DNA of 64,000 nucleotides from Holophagae bacterium (GTDB lineage Bacteria; Acidobacteriota; Holophagae; Acanthopleuribacterales; Acanthopleuribacteraceae), in assembly GCA_029263455.1 (NCBI GenBank), contig JAJCXM010000035.1, forward strand, positions 62,001 to 126,000, read 5' to 3'. The notes beneath the pieces are model-generated. The model made no database searches, had not been told where the DNA came from, and worked only from the letters and a program-made list of their open reading frames with translations. Position numbers and translations under genes: made by a program. Shown here piece by piece: positions 43,704-52,360 of the stretch (within the stretch, counting starts at the first letter, position 1; every line of letters begins with the position of its first letter).

Positions 43704-45010
43704 TGCCTTCTCCCGGAGAACTCTTAGGTCAAATACCAGAGTTCTCGGCAACGCAATCGATCAAGATCGCGCCCAATACCTCGGTGCCAGTCACCGACCG
43801 TATCTTGGCCATTATTGATTCAAGTTCATTTCAACGACTGCGCGCGGTGCGCCAATTAAGTTTGGCTGACCGCGTTTTTCCGTCAGCAACGCACACCCGT
43901 TTTTCCCATGCACTTGGCGTGTATCACAACGTCTTAGATTACCTCCGGCATTTGGACCGTTTCGCTGAATTCAGAAACCGCTACTCCGTTGACGACTATC
44001 TTTCGGTGTTACTGGCAGGCTTGTTACATGATCTGGGTCATTATCCCTGTTCCCATCAACTTGACCACCTAACCGGGTTCCCCAGGCACGAAGAATTGAC
44101 CATCGCCATGATTGAAGGCACTTTGCGCTTTGAAGCTGAGGATCTATCAGAGATTATTCAGCGAAATTTTGCTCTGGACCCGCGGTTGGTGACTAGGTTT
44201 TTTAAGCATCAACCCGAACCTAATAATTTGCTGCTTCATCAACTGATCGATTCTCCAATTGATGCAGACAAATGTGACTACTTGCCGCGCGATAGCTATT
44301 TTTGCGGCGTCGACTACGGAACTGGTTTCGACCGACAACGGTTTATCGCCAATCTTGTACCTAACAAGAGCGGGACCTGCCTAAGCATCCGCGAGAAAGG
44401 CTTGCTAAGCGCCGAACGGTTCCAACTAGCGCGCTACTGGATGTACCGATCCGTTTATTGGGGACATACCGTCCGCGCTTTAATTACCAATCTCATACAA
44501 GCCTGCTCCCACCTAAATACCGAACCCGACCCGGCCCAACTATTGGCTTTTAACGACAATAGTTTCCTTGATTGGGTTCAACAGAATTCAGACGCCACAG
44601 GCCAAGCATTGGTGCAATGCATCCACGGACGACGTAAGCCTTTTAAGCGTGTGTACACCATTGCCTACAATCATGGCCCAGAAATCTACCAAACCCTGCA
44701 ATCGGCCTCTGCGCGCGCGCATATTACACAACAAATCGCTAAGAGAGCCGCGTCGCTAAATGTACTGACGGCCGACCACTTTCTCGCCTGGGATGTTCCA
44801 CCAGCCTACAAATCGGAGTCATGGGAATCGTTCCCGGTCACCATGAACAATGGGCGTGAGTTTCCTATTGAGGACGAAAGTCCCGTCATCCGAGCTCTGG
44901 GCCCAGCCTTTTTGCAAGGGGTCCGTAAGATTCGACTTTTTGCTCACCCGGACTACTACAGTCAGGCCCAACTGAGTCAGCTACCGACCATTGAGCAGTT
45001 ACTGAATTAG
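43703..45010 (+). CDS. HD-domain phosphohydrolase (dGTPase/SAMHD1-like)
   Basis: The HD superfamily metal ligands are in order: THTRFSHALGVYHNVL (first His), LLAGLLHDLGHYPCSHQLD (His-Asp), and PIDADKCDYLPRDSYFCG (late Asp). The D-x-x-K-x-D-Y-L-x-R-D segment and overall length of 435 residues resemble the dNTP triphosphohydrolase-like group. The last ~150 residues are less conserved. It is translationally coupled to ispH by a one-base overlap. The substrate is not determined; a nucleotide is likely by family. Confidence 0.85.
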   Translation: MPSPGELLGQIPEFSATQSIKIAPNTSVPVTDRILAIIDSSSFQRLRAVRQLSLADRVFPSATHTRFSHALGVYHNVLDYLRHLDRFAEFRNRYSVDDYLSVLLAGLLHDLGHYPCSHQLDHLTGFPRHEELTIAMIEGTLRFEAEDLSEIIQRNFALDPRLVTRFFKHQPEPNNLLLHQLIDSPIDADKCDYLPRDSYFCGVDYGTGFDRQRFIANLVPNKSGTCLSIREKGLLSAERFQLARYWMYRSVYWGHTVRALITNLIQACSHLNTEPDPAQLLAFNDNSFLDWVQQNSDATGQALVQCIHGRRKPFKRVYTIAYNHGPEIYQTLQSASARAHITQQIAKRAASLNVLTADHFLAWDVPPAYKSESWESFPVTMNNGREFPIEDESPVIRALGPAFLQGVRKIRLFAHPDYYSQAQLSQLPTIEQLLN

Positions 45011-45078
45011 CAGGTCTGGCCAGCTGTCTTCTCATCTAAATAGCGGCTCTGAGTCACCGATGCCCGATCCGAAATTTA

Positions 45079-45093
45079 TTTAACCAAATGGTT
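45079..45093. promoter_or_regulatory. Probable ArsR-type operator, copy 1
   Basis: TTTAACCAAATGGTT contains the perfect inverted repeat AACCA-aa-TGGTT and overlaps the start of the TTGACA -35 box. The same motif recurs 43 bases downstream, about four helical turns away. It is a likely binding site for the ArsR-family regulator encoded just downstream. Confidence 0.7.
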
Positions 45094-45120
45094 GACAATT
45101 CGATTCAGGCAACGCATTAT
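45092..45120 (+). promoter_or_regulatory. Promoter of the ArsR-AHSA1-GST operon
   Basis: A perfect -35 TTGACA (45092-45097) is followed 17 bases later by CATTAT (45115-45120), a four-of-six match to TATAAT. TATATT at 45118-45123 is an alternative with 20-base spacing. The promoter is bracketed by the two operator copies, so repressor binding would block it. Confidence 0.6.
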
Positions 45121-45121
45121 A

Positions 45122-45136
45122 TTTAACCATAAGGTT
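45122..45136. promoter_or_regulatory. Probable ArsR-type operator, copy 2
   Basis: TTTAACCATAAGGTT repeats the upstream motif with a central change of two bases; AACC and GGTT form the arms. It lies at the expected transcription start, four bases before the ArsR ATG, and so also covers the ribosome-binding region. Confidence 0.7.
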
Positions 45137-45140
45137 TAAT

Positions 45141-45482
45141 ATGAACAGCTCGCTTGATACACAATTGGACCATATATTTTCGGCATTGTCGGACCATACG
45201 CGGCGGCGTCTTGTCCACGCGCTTGCCGAAGGCGAAAAGTCTATCGGACAGTTGGCAGAGCCATTTGAAATCTCGCTTGTAGCCGTATCGAAACACCTGC
45301 GTGTCCTAGAACGAGCTGGCATTATTAGCCGGCGAATCGACGGACGCACTCATTTTTGTCGACTCCATCCCGAGTCACTTACACAAGCTTTAGACTGGAT
45401 CGCCATTTACCGCAGTTTTTGGGATCAACGCCTATCGAAAATGAAGCATTTAATGGAAAAGGAGACAGAACCAGATGCATGA
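45141..45482 (+). CDS. ArsR-family winged-helix transcriptional repressor
   Basis: The 113-residue protein has the ArsR opening LDHIFSALSDHTRRRLVHAL and the winged helix SIGQLAEPFEISLVAVSKHLRVLERAGIIS (split: recognition helix VAVSKHLRVLERAG), with the wing RRIDGRTHFC. The metal-binding box of ArsR/SmtB (E-x-C-V-C) is absent. This is the metal-free type usually paired with an AHSA1/SRPBCC gene, as here. The next gene starts inside its 3' end (8-base overlap). Autoregulation through the two TTTAACCA sites is likely. The ligand is unknown. Confidence 0.92.
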   Translation: MNSSLDTQLDHIFSALSDHTRRRLVHALAEGEKSIGQLAEPFEISLVAVSKHLRVLERAGIISRRIDGRTHFCRLHPESLTQALDWIAIYRSFWDQRLSKMKHLMEKETEPDA

Positions 45483-45909
45483 TCTACATGTACAACAGAC
45501 ATTCAAGACACCACTTGCAAGCCTATTTAGAGCTTGGCGAGACCCTGCATTTGTCCGTCAGTGGTTTGCGCCAGGAGCGATGACCGTCCCAGAACTAGCC
45601 ATTGATTTCCGGGTTGGCGGCACTTATCGGATCGTGATGCAAGGGCCTGAAGAAGAGCGCCACGTCGTGTGTGGCGAGTATCGGGAAATCATCGAAAACG
45701 AAAGAATTTGTTTCAGTTGGCAATGGGAAGGTAGCCCGGTCAAAACCGAAGTCGAACTGAGTTTCCAAGCTGCAGGTGAAGGCAGCACCATGGAACTCAT
45801 TCATCGTCAATTCCCAGACGCCGAACAGAGAGATAAGCACAACCAAGGATGGAACGCTTGTATCGCCAACTTAGGTAAAGCACTTGCTCAGAAAGGAGCT
45901 GTCACATGA
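45475..45909 (+). CDS. SRPBCC/AHSA1-like ligand-binding protein
   Basis: The chain has the AHSA1 (Hsp90 ATPase activator homologue, C-terminal) START-like fold. It opens LHVQQTFKTPLASLFRAWRDPAFVRQWF (the A-W-x-D-P-x-x-x-x-x-W-F motif), then FRVGGTYRIVM, ICFSWQWEG, STMELIHRQFPD and HNQGWNACIANLGKAL, the typical closing helix. Such proteins bind hydrophobic small ligands. It is coupled to the ArsR gene by an 8-base overlap and to the GST gene by four, so all three are one unit, probably a response to an organic compound. Confidence 0.9.
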   Translation: MHDLHVQQTFKTPLASLFRAWRDPAFVRQWFAPGAMTVPELAIDFRVGGTYRIVMQGPEEERHVVCGEYREIIENERICFSWQWEGSPVKTEVELSFQAAGEGSTMELIHRQFPDAEQRDKHNQGWNACIANLGKALAQKGAVT

Positions 45910-46550
45910 AACTACATTATTTTCCCTTATCAACCTACTCACAGAAGGTATTGATTGCCCTGTATGAAAAGGAAATATCGTTTGAGCCCGAGGTGGTTCA
46001 AATGATGGACCCGGCAGCAATGGCCGTCTATTCGGAGACATACCCAATCGGGAAAGTACCGCTTCTGGTCCTCGACGACGGCTACAAGATCCCTGAATCG
46101 ACCATCATTATCGAATATTTGGAGACGCACCACAAAACGGGATCAACGTTAATCCCAAGTGATCCAGACACGGCACGTAAAGTGCGATTTTACGACCGCA
46201 TGAGTGATTTTTACCTCAACAACCCAGTGGTCACCCTATTGTTTCAGCAAATCAAGATGCGCGAATACATGGAAGTCGATTTGGAGAAAGCGCGCAAGCA
46301 GCTGAGCCTCGCCTGTGAACACCTCAATCAAAATTTGTCGGATCACAAATGGCTAGTGGGCGACGATTTTAGTATGGCCGACTGCGCCGCTATTCCCGCT
46401 CTTTATTACATGCAACATGTATTTCCAACCGAGAACCTAACCCATCTGAATCGCTACTGGGCGCAAGCTCAAGAGCGCGAAAGCTATCGCAAGGTTCAGT
46501 CCGAGTTTGTACCGATCTGGCAAGGCATGATGGCCAAAGCGTCGCCTTAA
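45906..46550 (+). CDS. Glutathione S-transferase family protein
   Basis: The N-terminal thioredoxin-like domain (LHYFPLSTYSQKVLIALYEK) carries the Ser/Tyr candidates for thiol activation. GKVPLLVLDDGYKIPESTIIIEYLE has the cis-Pro and the E-S glutathione-binding pair. The helical C-terminal domain has KWLVGDDFSMADCAAIPALYY, the conserved N-capping-box segment. The length of 214 residues is normal. AAAGGAG precedes the ATG, which overlaps the AHSA1 stop. It is probably a detoxifying enzyme induced with its regulator. Whether the cell uses glutathione or another thiol cannot be told here. Confidence 0.9.
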   Translation: MKLHYFPLSTYSQKVLIALYEKEISFEPEVVQMMDPAAMAVYSETYPIGKVPLLVLDDGYKIPESTIIIEYLETHHKTGSTLIPSDPDTARKVRFYDRMSDFYLNNPVVTLLFQQIKMREYMEVDLEKARKQLSLACEHLNQNLSDHKWLVGDDFSMADCAAIPALYYMQHVFPTENLTHLNRYWAQAQERESYRKVQSEFVPIWQGMMAKASP

Positions 46551-46573
46551 CAAATCAATGTGCGTAAACACAA

Positions 46574-46605
46574 AAGGCCGACCCGTATTTAAGCGGGTCG
46601 GCCTT
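46574..46605. terminator. Bidirectional intrinsic terminator between GST and tRNA-Leu
   Basis: AAGGCCGACCCG (46574-46585) pairs perfectly with CGGGTCGGCCTT (46594-46605), a 12-bp stem with an 8-base loop. On the minus strand it is followed by TTGTGTTT, serving the tRNA; on the plus strand by GTCTATTCTT, serving the GST operon. Confidence 0.85.
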
Positions 46606-46614
46606 GTCTATTCT

Positions 46615-46701
46615 TGGTGCCCAGGAAGGGACTCGAACCCCCATGCCCGTGAAGGCACACGGACCTGAACCGTGCGTGTCTACCAATTTCACCACCTGGG
46701 C
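46615..46701 (-). tRNA. tRNA-Leu (anticodon CAG)
   Basis: The minus strand folds as a class II tRNA. The acceptor arms are GCCCAGG (5' end at 46701) and CCTGGGC, the discriminator is A, and CCA is encoded (46615-46617). The anticodon loop TTCAGGT gives CAG, read between ACGG and CCGT stems. A long variable arm (GTGCCTTCACGGGCAT region) is typical of Leu tRNA, and the T-loop GGTTCGAGTCC is canonical. It decodes CUG. Confidence 0.95.
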
Positions 46702-46735
46702 AGCTCGCTAAGAATACAGAAATCACAGCATTCAA

Positions 46736-47434
46736 TCAAGAGGGTTTGCGCGCCCAGATAACGGCTACCGAATTCATCCAAAACTTTTGCATTCCGCCAG
46801 CCTCAAAGCCAACCGATCGCAACTCATCCAGTAGAACGGAAGGCGATGCAAAACCGAGCGTTGAATCGCCTAGATAGCGATAGGCGCCGGAACGGCCAGT
46901 CATCAAGCGCGCAAGCAGAGGAACGGCAAAGCGGCAAGCGACCCACACCAACGGTTTGGCAAACCCAGACGGCGGCATCGTGTCTAGGCTTGCGAATCTA
47001 GCACCTGGTTTCAGCACCCTAAGAATCTCACGCTGAGCTCTATTCCTGTCTTCCACATTTCGCAACAAAAAGCCACAGATCACAGCATCAAAGCAGTCAT
47101 CGGCGAAAGGCAGCGATAGGGCGTCGCAAGCCAGCCAATGAATGCGTTCAGCGTGCTGGCGTTGTTGGCCCTGCTTCATCATTTGCACAGCGAAATCGCC
47201 GGCCCACACGGACACATCGGCTTGTTGCCGCAAGACCTCAAAGGCCAGGTCTCCGGTTCCGGTAGCTAAATCCAGAATTTTCTCTCCGGGTTGTGGCGCG
47301 ATCTTTCTTACGAGGAAGCGCCGCCATGAACGATCCTGGCCGAAGGTCATAAGTCGGTTCATACGGTCATAAACAGGGGTAATGGCGTCAAACATTGACC
47401 TAACTTGATCGCCATGTAGATCGTTCTTCAGCAT
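46736..47434 (-). CDS. ubiE: Demethylmenaquinone/ubiquinone C-methyltransferase UbiE/MenG
   Basis: UbiE methylates the quinone ring in menaquinone or ubiquinone synthesis. The chain opens RSMFDAITPVYDRMNRLMTFGQD (split by the family's F-D-x-I-A-x-x-Y-D-x-x-N motif) and has the SAM loop ILDLATGTGDLAFEV. ALSLPFADDCFDAVICGFLLRNV (motif II/III) and FASLDTMPPSG follow, with the C-terminal YRYLGDSTLGF. ATG 47434 is chosen, four bases after the parC stop, giving ~232 residues as in the family; a longer start would overlap parC. It is the third gene of parE-parC-ubiE. Confidence 0.93.
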   Translation of the reverse strand: MLKNDLHGDQVRSMFDAITPVYDRMNRLMTFGQDRSWRRFLVRKIAPQPGEKILDLATGTGDLAFEVLRQQADVSVWAGDFAVQMMKQGQQRQHAERIHWLACDALSLPFADDCFDAVICGFLLRNVEDRNRAQREILRVLKPGARFASLDTMPPSGFAKPLVWVACRFAVPLLARLMTGRSGAYRYLGDSTLGFASPSVLLDELRSVGFEAGGMQKFWMNSVAVIWARKPS

Positions 47435-47438
47435 GTGC

Positions 47439-49361
47439 TTATTCAGTTTGAGACGAACGTGATCCAGCGAGGACACGAATCCTGGTGACCGGCTTCGTTG
47501 ACACACGATTACCGCGCGCGGACACGCCCTTGATCATAAGGTCCTTCAGATCGATGACTTCATCGCGTATTCGAGAGCGCTTAGCCTTTGGGTAATAGAC
47601 CTTGACTTGCGGTGGAGGATCAGGCTCAAGCATGAGCACCTTGCTGTTCTCCTGGGTGTAGTCATACTCTTTATCCATGATGAATTTGTCGACCACAAAT
47701 CGTTTCATGTAACCCATTCCAGAGGTCTGTTCACGATAAATACAATTGAAAACCGTCGTTTTGTCTGCCTTATCGAAAAACAGCACATCCGTCCCAATGA
47801 AGAGTTTGCTGGGTACACCCATCACTTTGTAGTGATCGGGTAAAAACACAAGAATCTTGTCAAATGGAGAACAGGCGATGGTCTTTTCGCCTTTCACGTC
47901 GGTACCCATATAACCGGATTCTGCATCGTAACTTAGGCGTAACGACTGCACAGCTACTTCACTTAAGTCGACACGCTCAATTTCATCAATGATCTCCGTT
48001 TTTCGCTGAAACGGGGCGCCGTACTTCTTCTTAATGTCCTTAATATAGGCAATCGTGGTGCCGATCATGTCGGCCATGAGCAGGTTGACTTGTTCGATGC
48101 GGTCCAATATTTCTTGAATTTCTTTTAGGCTCTTGTTGATGTCAAAGCGCGAGATACGTTTGATTTTGATTTGTAACAAACGTTCGATGTCTTCGTCGAC
48201 GACGTCGCGAATTAATCGATCAGAGAAGGGTTTCAGCCCGTCGTATACCGCCTGAATAACTGCCTGATAGGTTTCCTTTTCTTCGATATTCTTGTAAATG
48301 CGGTTTTCAATAAAGATCTGCTCTAACGTCTTGTAGTGCAGTTTGTCGTTTAGTTTGCCAAGTTCAATTTCATATTCGCGACGCAAATCGGCCAGCAATT
48401 TATCGCTGCAATGGTGAATGACTTCGGTCACGGAGACTTGCACTGGCTTTTCGTCTTTAATGACAATCAGCGCCGGAGAATGATTCACCTCGCAATCGGT
48501 AAATGCGTACAAGGCTTCCTCAACCTGTTCGGCATACACGCCACGAGGCAAGGATAGTTCGATCTCTACCTTATCCGATGTGTAGTCCTGGATCGCCGAT
48601 ACTTTAATGCGGTTCTTGCGAATGGCCGCTTCAATCGACGCAATCAATTTCTCTGAGTTGGTCCCGAAGGGAATCTCGCGGATGACCAAATGTTTCTCAT
48701 CGCGATGTTCGATACGCGCTCGCACTTTGATCTTGCCATTGCCATCCTGATATTGAGAGACATCCATCAGTCCGCCCAACTGAAAGTCGGGATAGAGCGT
48801 AAAAGACTTGCCTTTCAAATAAGCGATTTGCGCATTGAGCACTTCATTAAAGTTATGTGGCAAGATGTGTGTTGCGAGCCCGACAGCTATGCCATCTGTG
48901 CCTTGTAGCAGGATCACGGGCACCTTAGCGGGCAAGGTCACTGGCTCTTTGTTGCGACCGTCGTATGAAGGAACAAATTCTGTGATCTCTTTATTGAAAA
49001 GAACCGCACGTGCAAGGTCTGTGAGTCGACATTCAATATAACGAGCCGCCGACGCAGAATCGCCGGTATAGATATTCCCGAAGTTACCCTGCTTATCGAT
49101 GAAATAATCACGATTGGCTAGCACAACAAGCGCAGAATAGATCGAAGCGTCGCCGTGCGGGTGATATTGCATGGAGCGGCCGACCACATTGGCAACCTTA
49201 TGAAACTTGCCATCGTCCATATCCCAAAGCGTATGCAATATGCGGCGCTGTACGGGCTTTAAGCCATCATCGATGTGGGGAATGGCTCGGTCTTTGATGA
49301 CATAACTGGCATACTCCAGAAAGTTTTCATCGATGATTGAGCGCAGTGATTGATCGGTCAA
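47439..49361 (-). CDS. parC: Type IIA topoisomerase subunit A (ParC-like)
   Basis: This is the DNA breakage-reunion subunit. It shows LKPVQRRILHTLWDM, the helix region YHPHGDASIYSALVVLANR, and the active-site Tyr in SAARYIECRLTDLA. PYNF-type ILPHNFNEVL and the coiled-coil tower segment IKRISRFDINKSLKEI follow. At 640 residues it is shorter than E. coli ParC (about 750), with a reduced C-terminal propeller, as in the Bacteroidetes-like subgroup. At the positions equal to E. coli GyrA Ser83 and Asp87 it has Ala and Ser. The TTG start follows AAGGA, nine bases after the parE stop. GyrA is the alternative name, but pairing and length favour ParC. Confidence 0.88.
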   Translation of the reverse strand: MTDQSLRSIIDENFLEYASYVIKDRAIPHIDDGLKPVQRRILHTLWDMDDGKFHKVANVVGRSMQYHPHGDASIYSALVVLANRDYFIDKQGNFGNIYTGDSASAARYIECRLTDLARAVLFNKEITEFVPSYDGRNKEPVTLPAKVPVILLQGTDGIAVGLATHILPHNFNEVLNAQIAYLKGKSFTLYPDFQLGGLMDVSQYQDGNGKIKVRARIEHRDEKHLVIREIPFGTNSEKLIASIEAAIRKNRIKVSAIQDYTSDKVEIELSLPRGVYAEQVEEALYAFTDCEVNHSPALIVIKDEKPVQVSVTEVIHHCSDKLLADLRREYEIELGKLNDKLHYKTLEQIFIENRIYKNIEEKETYQAVIQAVYDGLKPFSDRLIRDVVDEDIERLLQIKIKRISRFDINKSLKEIQEILDRIEQVNLLMADMIGTTIAYIKDIKKKYGAPFQRKTEIIDEIERVDLSEVAVQSLRLSYDAESGYMGTDVKGEKTIACSPFDKILVFLPDHYKVMGVPSKLFIGTDVLFFDKADKTTVFNCIYREQTSGMGYMKRFVVDKFIMDKEYDYTQENSKVLMLEPDPPPQVKVYYPKAKRSRIRDEVIDLKDLMIKGVSARGNRVSTKPVTRIRVLAGSRSSQTE

Positions 49362-49370
49362 AGCAGTTCC

Positions 49371-51173
49371 TTAAACCAGATTATCCATGATGTATGTTTT
49401 TCGTTCGGGCGTATTGTTGCCCATATAAAATTGAAGCAACACTTTAATATCCTTGAGATGATCGACGCGTACTTGCACCAATCTCATATCCGCTCCAATG
49501 AATTGACCGAACTCATTGGGCGAAATTTCTCCCAAACCCTTGAAGCGGGTCGTTTCAGGGTCCTTGATTTGCTCAAGTGCAGTATTTTTCTCGGAATCAG
49601 AAAAACAATATCTGGTTTCTTTTTTGTTGCGGACTCGGAAAATAGGCGTTTCCAGAATGTACAAGTGCCCACGGGTCACTAACTCTTCAAAATAATGAAG
49701 GAAATAGGTCATTAATAGGTTTCGGATATGTAGGCCATCCACGTCCGCATCTGTGGCCAGAATCACTTTGTGGTAGCGCAAATTATCGATTGAGTCCTCA
49801 ATATTAAGCGCTTTCATAATGTTATAAAGTTCGGTGTTTTTGTAGACAGCGTCGCGTTTCATGCCAAAGACGTTGAGTGGCTTACCGCGAAGGCTGAACA
49901 GGGCCTGCACATTGGCGTCACGACTGCTAACCATGCTGCCCAAAGCAGACTGGCCTTCGGTAAGAAATATCTGACTCTCATGTCCTCGCTTAGAGGCATC
50001 ATCAAAATGATATTTACAGTCCCGCAGGTTTGGGATCTTGATGGCTACTTTCTTCGCCTTGTCTTTGGCTTCCTTCTTGACCGCCTGCAATTCCTTACGC
50101 ACCCGTTCGTTGAACGCAATTTTTTCGATGACCTGTTTGGCCACGTCGGGGTTCTTGTGCATCATGTCCGACACAGCGTCTTTGACTACGCCAATGATCC
50201 AAGAACGAATATCCGAGTTACCTAGTTTGTTCTTGGTTTGCGATTCAAATACCGGATCCTTGAGTTTAATGGCAATGGCACCAACCACGCCGTCACGCAC
50301 ATCCACGCCCTGAAAACTCTTGCCCGCGAAATCATTGATGCCACGCAACAATCCTTCCCGGAACGCTGACAAGTGGGTGCCACCATCGTTCGTATATTGA
50401 CCATTTACAAAAGAAAAATGTGTCTCACCGTAGTTGGTGGTGTGGGTCAAGGCAAACTCAACGGTTTTGTCCCGATAATGCAATACCTCGTACAAGCAAT
50501 CGTCGCCGACCTCGTCCACCAACAAATCTTTCAAACCGCCGTCAGAAACGAGTTTCTCGCCGTTCAAATAGAAGGCTAGTCCAGAATTCAGGTACGCATA
50601 AAAAGTGATACGACGACGCATATACTCATCGCGCACGGCGACCTTTTCCGGGAAAATAGATCGATCCGGTGCGAAATCTATTTGTGTTCCGTTCTTTTCA
50701 GAGGTTTTCCCATCCTCTTCGTTGACCAAAACGCCACGGTCAAAACGGGCAGACTTAAATTCGCCTTCCCGAACCGAACGCACAACAAACCATTCGGACA
50801 GGGCATTAACGGCCTTTGTGCCGACCCCGTTCAGTCCAACTGAGAATTGGAACACGTCATCGTTATATTTAGCACCGGTATTAATTCGCGAAACGCAATC
50901 CACCACTTTTCCCAACGGAATTCCACGCCCGAAATCACGAACCCGTACCGAACCATCCTCATTGACACGTATATCTACGCGCCGACCATGGCCCATGATG
51001 AACTCGTCAACGGCATTGTCGATAACCTCTTTGATGAGTACATAAATACCATCGTCTATGTGGCTCCCATCCCCTAGCCGTCCTACGTACATGCCAGGAC
51101 GGAGCCGGATATGCTCTAAAGACGAGAGGCTCTTTATCTTACTTTCGTCGTAGATAACTTGTGGGGTTGCCAT
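49371..51173 (-). CDS. parE: Type IIA topoisomerase subunit B (ParE-like)
   Basis: This is the ATPase and Toprim subunit. The GHKL motifs are EVIDNAVDEF, RDFGRGIPLG, GLNGVGTKAVNAL and NGTQIDF. The Toprim acid is in FLTEGQSALGSM and the metal pair is in ATDADVDGLHI. The Toprim motif normally reads E-G-D-S-A; here Asp is Gln. RFKGLGEISPNEF is the closing signature. ATG 51173 is chosen with AGGA upstream, giving ~600 residues, the ParE length (no GyrB insert). It leads the parE-parC-ubiE operon. Confidence 0.88.
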   Translation of the reverse strand: MATPQVIYDESKIKSLSSLEHIRLRPGMYVGRLGDGSHIDDGIYVLIKEVIDNAVDEFIMGHGRRVDIRVNEDGSVRVRDFGRGIPLGKVVDCVSRINTGAKYNDDVFQFSVGLNGVGTKAVNALSEWFVVRSVREGEFKSARFDRGVLVNEEDGKTSEKNGTQIDFAPDRSIFPEKVAVRDEYMRRRITFYAYLNSGLAFYLNGEKLVSDGGLKDLLVDEVGDDCLYEVLHYRDKTVEFALTHTTNYGETHFSFVNGQYTNDGGTHLSAFREGLLRGINDFAGKSFQGVDVRDGVVGAIAIKLKDPVFESQTKNKLGNSDIRSWIIGVVKDAVSDMMHKNPDVAKQVIEKIAFNERVRKELQAVKKEAKDKAKKVAIKIPNLRDCKYHFDDASKRGHESQIFLTEGQSALGSMVSSRDANVQALFSLRGKPLNVFGMKRDAVYKNTELYNIMKALNIEDSIDNLRYHKVILATDADVDGLHIRNLLMTYFLHYFEELVTRGHLYILETPIFRVRNKKETRYCFSDSEKNTALEQIKDPETTRFKGLGEISPNEFGQFIGADMRLVQVRVDHLKDIKVLLQFYMGNNTPERKTYIMDNLV

Positions 51174-51313
51174 ATTTTCGATTCCTGATTTCAACCAGCG
51201 CGTGCCACAAGGTATAGTAGTGCGATGGACTTTGAACCCATCATATCAAACGCCAGTCCGAGTTGACAATCTTCACTGGGCGGCTCCTAACCCCCATCTG
51301 AGTCAAAAGAAAC

Positions 51314-52360
51314 ATGACCATAGCGCCAAGCCCACAACGACGCAAGCCTAACCACACAGCTACTGCTCTCAGTTTATGCTGTGCGGCGCTTTTCCTGTGG
51401 TTAGCCTTTCGAGGGGTAGAATTGGACCGTGTCTGGTCCGAAATCAAGCACGTGTCTGCCCTCGACACCTTCTTTCTTTTTTTCCTAGCCGCGACCGGGG
51501 TTGTCTTGCGCGCCTGGCGCTGGTGGTATACCTTGCCGAGACCCCACAAAACGGGTGAATTCATGGCTTCGCTACGTGCACTAGGTATCGGTTACGCGAT
51601 TAACAACGCCATTCCACGCTTGGGTGAAGTCATCCGCGTGATGGTCCTAGCCCGACGCAGCAAAAGGGATGTCGCTCAGTTGGCGAGCACCGTGGTCATC
51701 GACCGTTTTTTACTTGATTTGCTTGCTTTATCAGCACTCTTCGCCATGGGCATGATGTTTGCCCGCGACGACTTATTACGCGTCATGGGTGACCGCGTGG
51801 CGGCGGCCAATGCCCTGATGGCATTAGCCATCTTAGGTTTGATAGGCATGATGAGTTTCGCTGCCAAGCCCGCAGCCTACAAACGAGCACTTGAATGGCT
51901 GGGGGCGAAACGTTTGGGTCCCCTTTGGCAGAAAGTATCGGATCTCATTGATCAGTTGAGCGCCGGCATGGTTGTTATGACTGAGCCACGAAAAATAATC
52001 ATCATCCTGCTGCAAACTATTCTGATTTGGGCTTCATATATTGCGTTCTTCGTCTACGCACTACGACTATTCGATATCCAGGTTTCGTGGGGCACGACGC
52101 TCGTCATTTACGCGATAACCGTCCTAGGCATTGCACTTCCTAGCCCAGGAGGTGTGGGAACCTTTCACTTCTTTACACGGTTGTCACTGACCCAGTTAGC
52201 CGCGGTTGAACCATTAAAAGCAACGTCGGTTGCGACCTATATGCACGGCATCAATTATTTTGGACTTATCGTGATTGGCTTGATTGCTTTTATTATTGAA
52301 ACCAGCCTATCTAGGCGGGTTGGCGAGCGTGATAAGCTGAGTCCTGAGGAGCAACCATGA
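51314..52360 (+). CDS. Lysylphosphatidylglycerol synthase TM-region-like (UPF0104) membrane protein
   Basis: Eight or so hydrophobic helices are visible (for example ALSLCCAALFLWLAF, LDTFFLFFLAATGVVLRAWRW, and LLALSALFAMGMMFA). The family signature N-N-A-I-P-R-L-G-E-V-I-R and the STVVIDRFLLDLL segment appear. TTLVIYAITVLGIALPSPGGVGTF is split by the conserved P-S-P-G-G-x-G motif. There is no soluble aminoacyl-transfer domain, so this is the stand-alone flippase-like module. The next gene starts within its stop (ATGA overlap). Family members move or bind lipids at the inner membrane; the exact substrate is unknown. Confidence 0.88.
   Translation: MTIAPSPQRRKPNHTATALSLCCAALFLWLAFRGVELDRVWSEIKHVSALDTFFLFFLAATGVVLRAWRWWYTLPRPHKTGEFMASLRALGIGYAINNAIPRLGEVIRVMVLARRSKRDVAQLASTVVIDRFLLDLLALSALFAMGMMFARDDLLRVMGDRVAAANALMALAILGLIGMMSFAAKPAAYKRALEWLGAKRLGPLWQKVSDLIDQLSAGMVVMTEPRKIIIILLQTILIWASYIAFFVYALRLFDIQVSWGTTLVIYAITVLGIALPSPGGVGTFHFFTRLSLTQLAAVEPLKATSVATYMHGINYFGLIVIGLIAFIIETSLSRRVGERDKLSPEEQP

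Noticed and set aside
50605-51045. 146-codon rightward frame inside parE
   Set aside because: Antisense to conserved GHKL motifs and without protein-like features.
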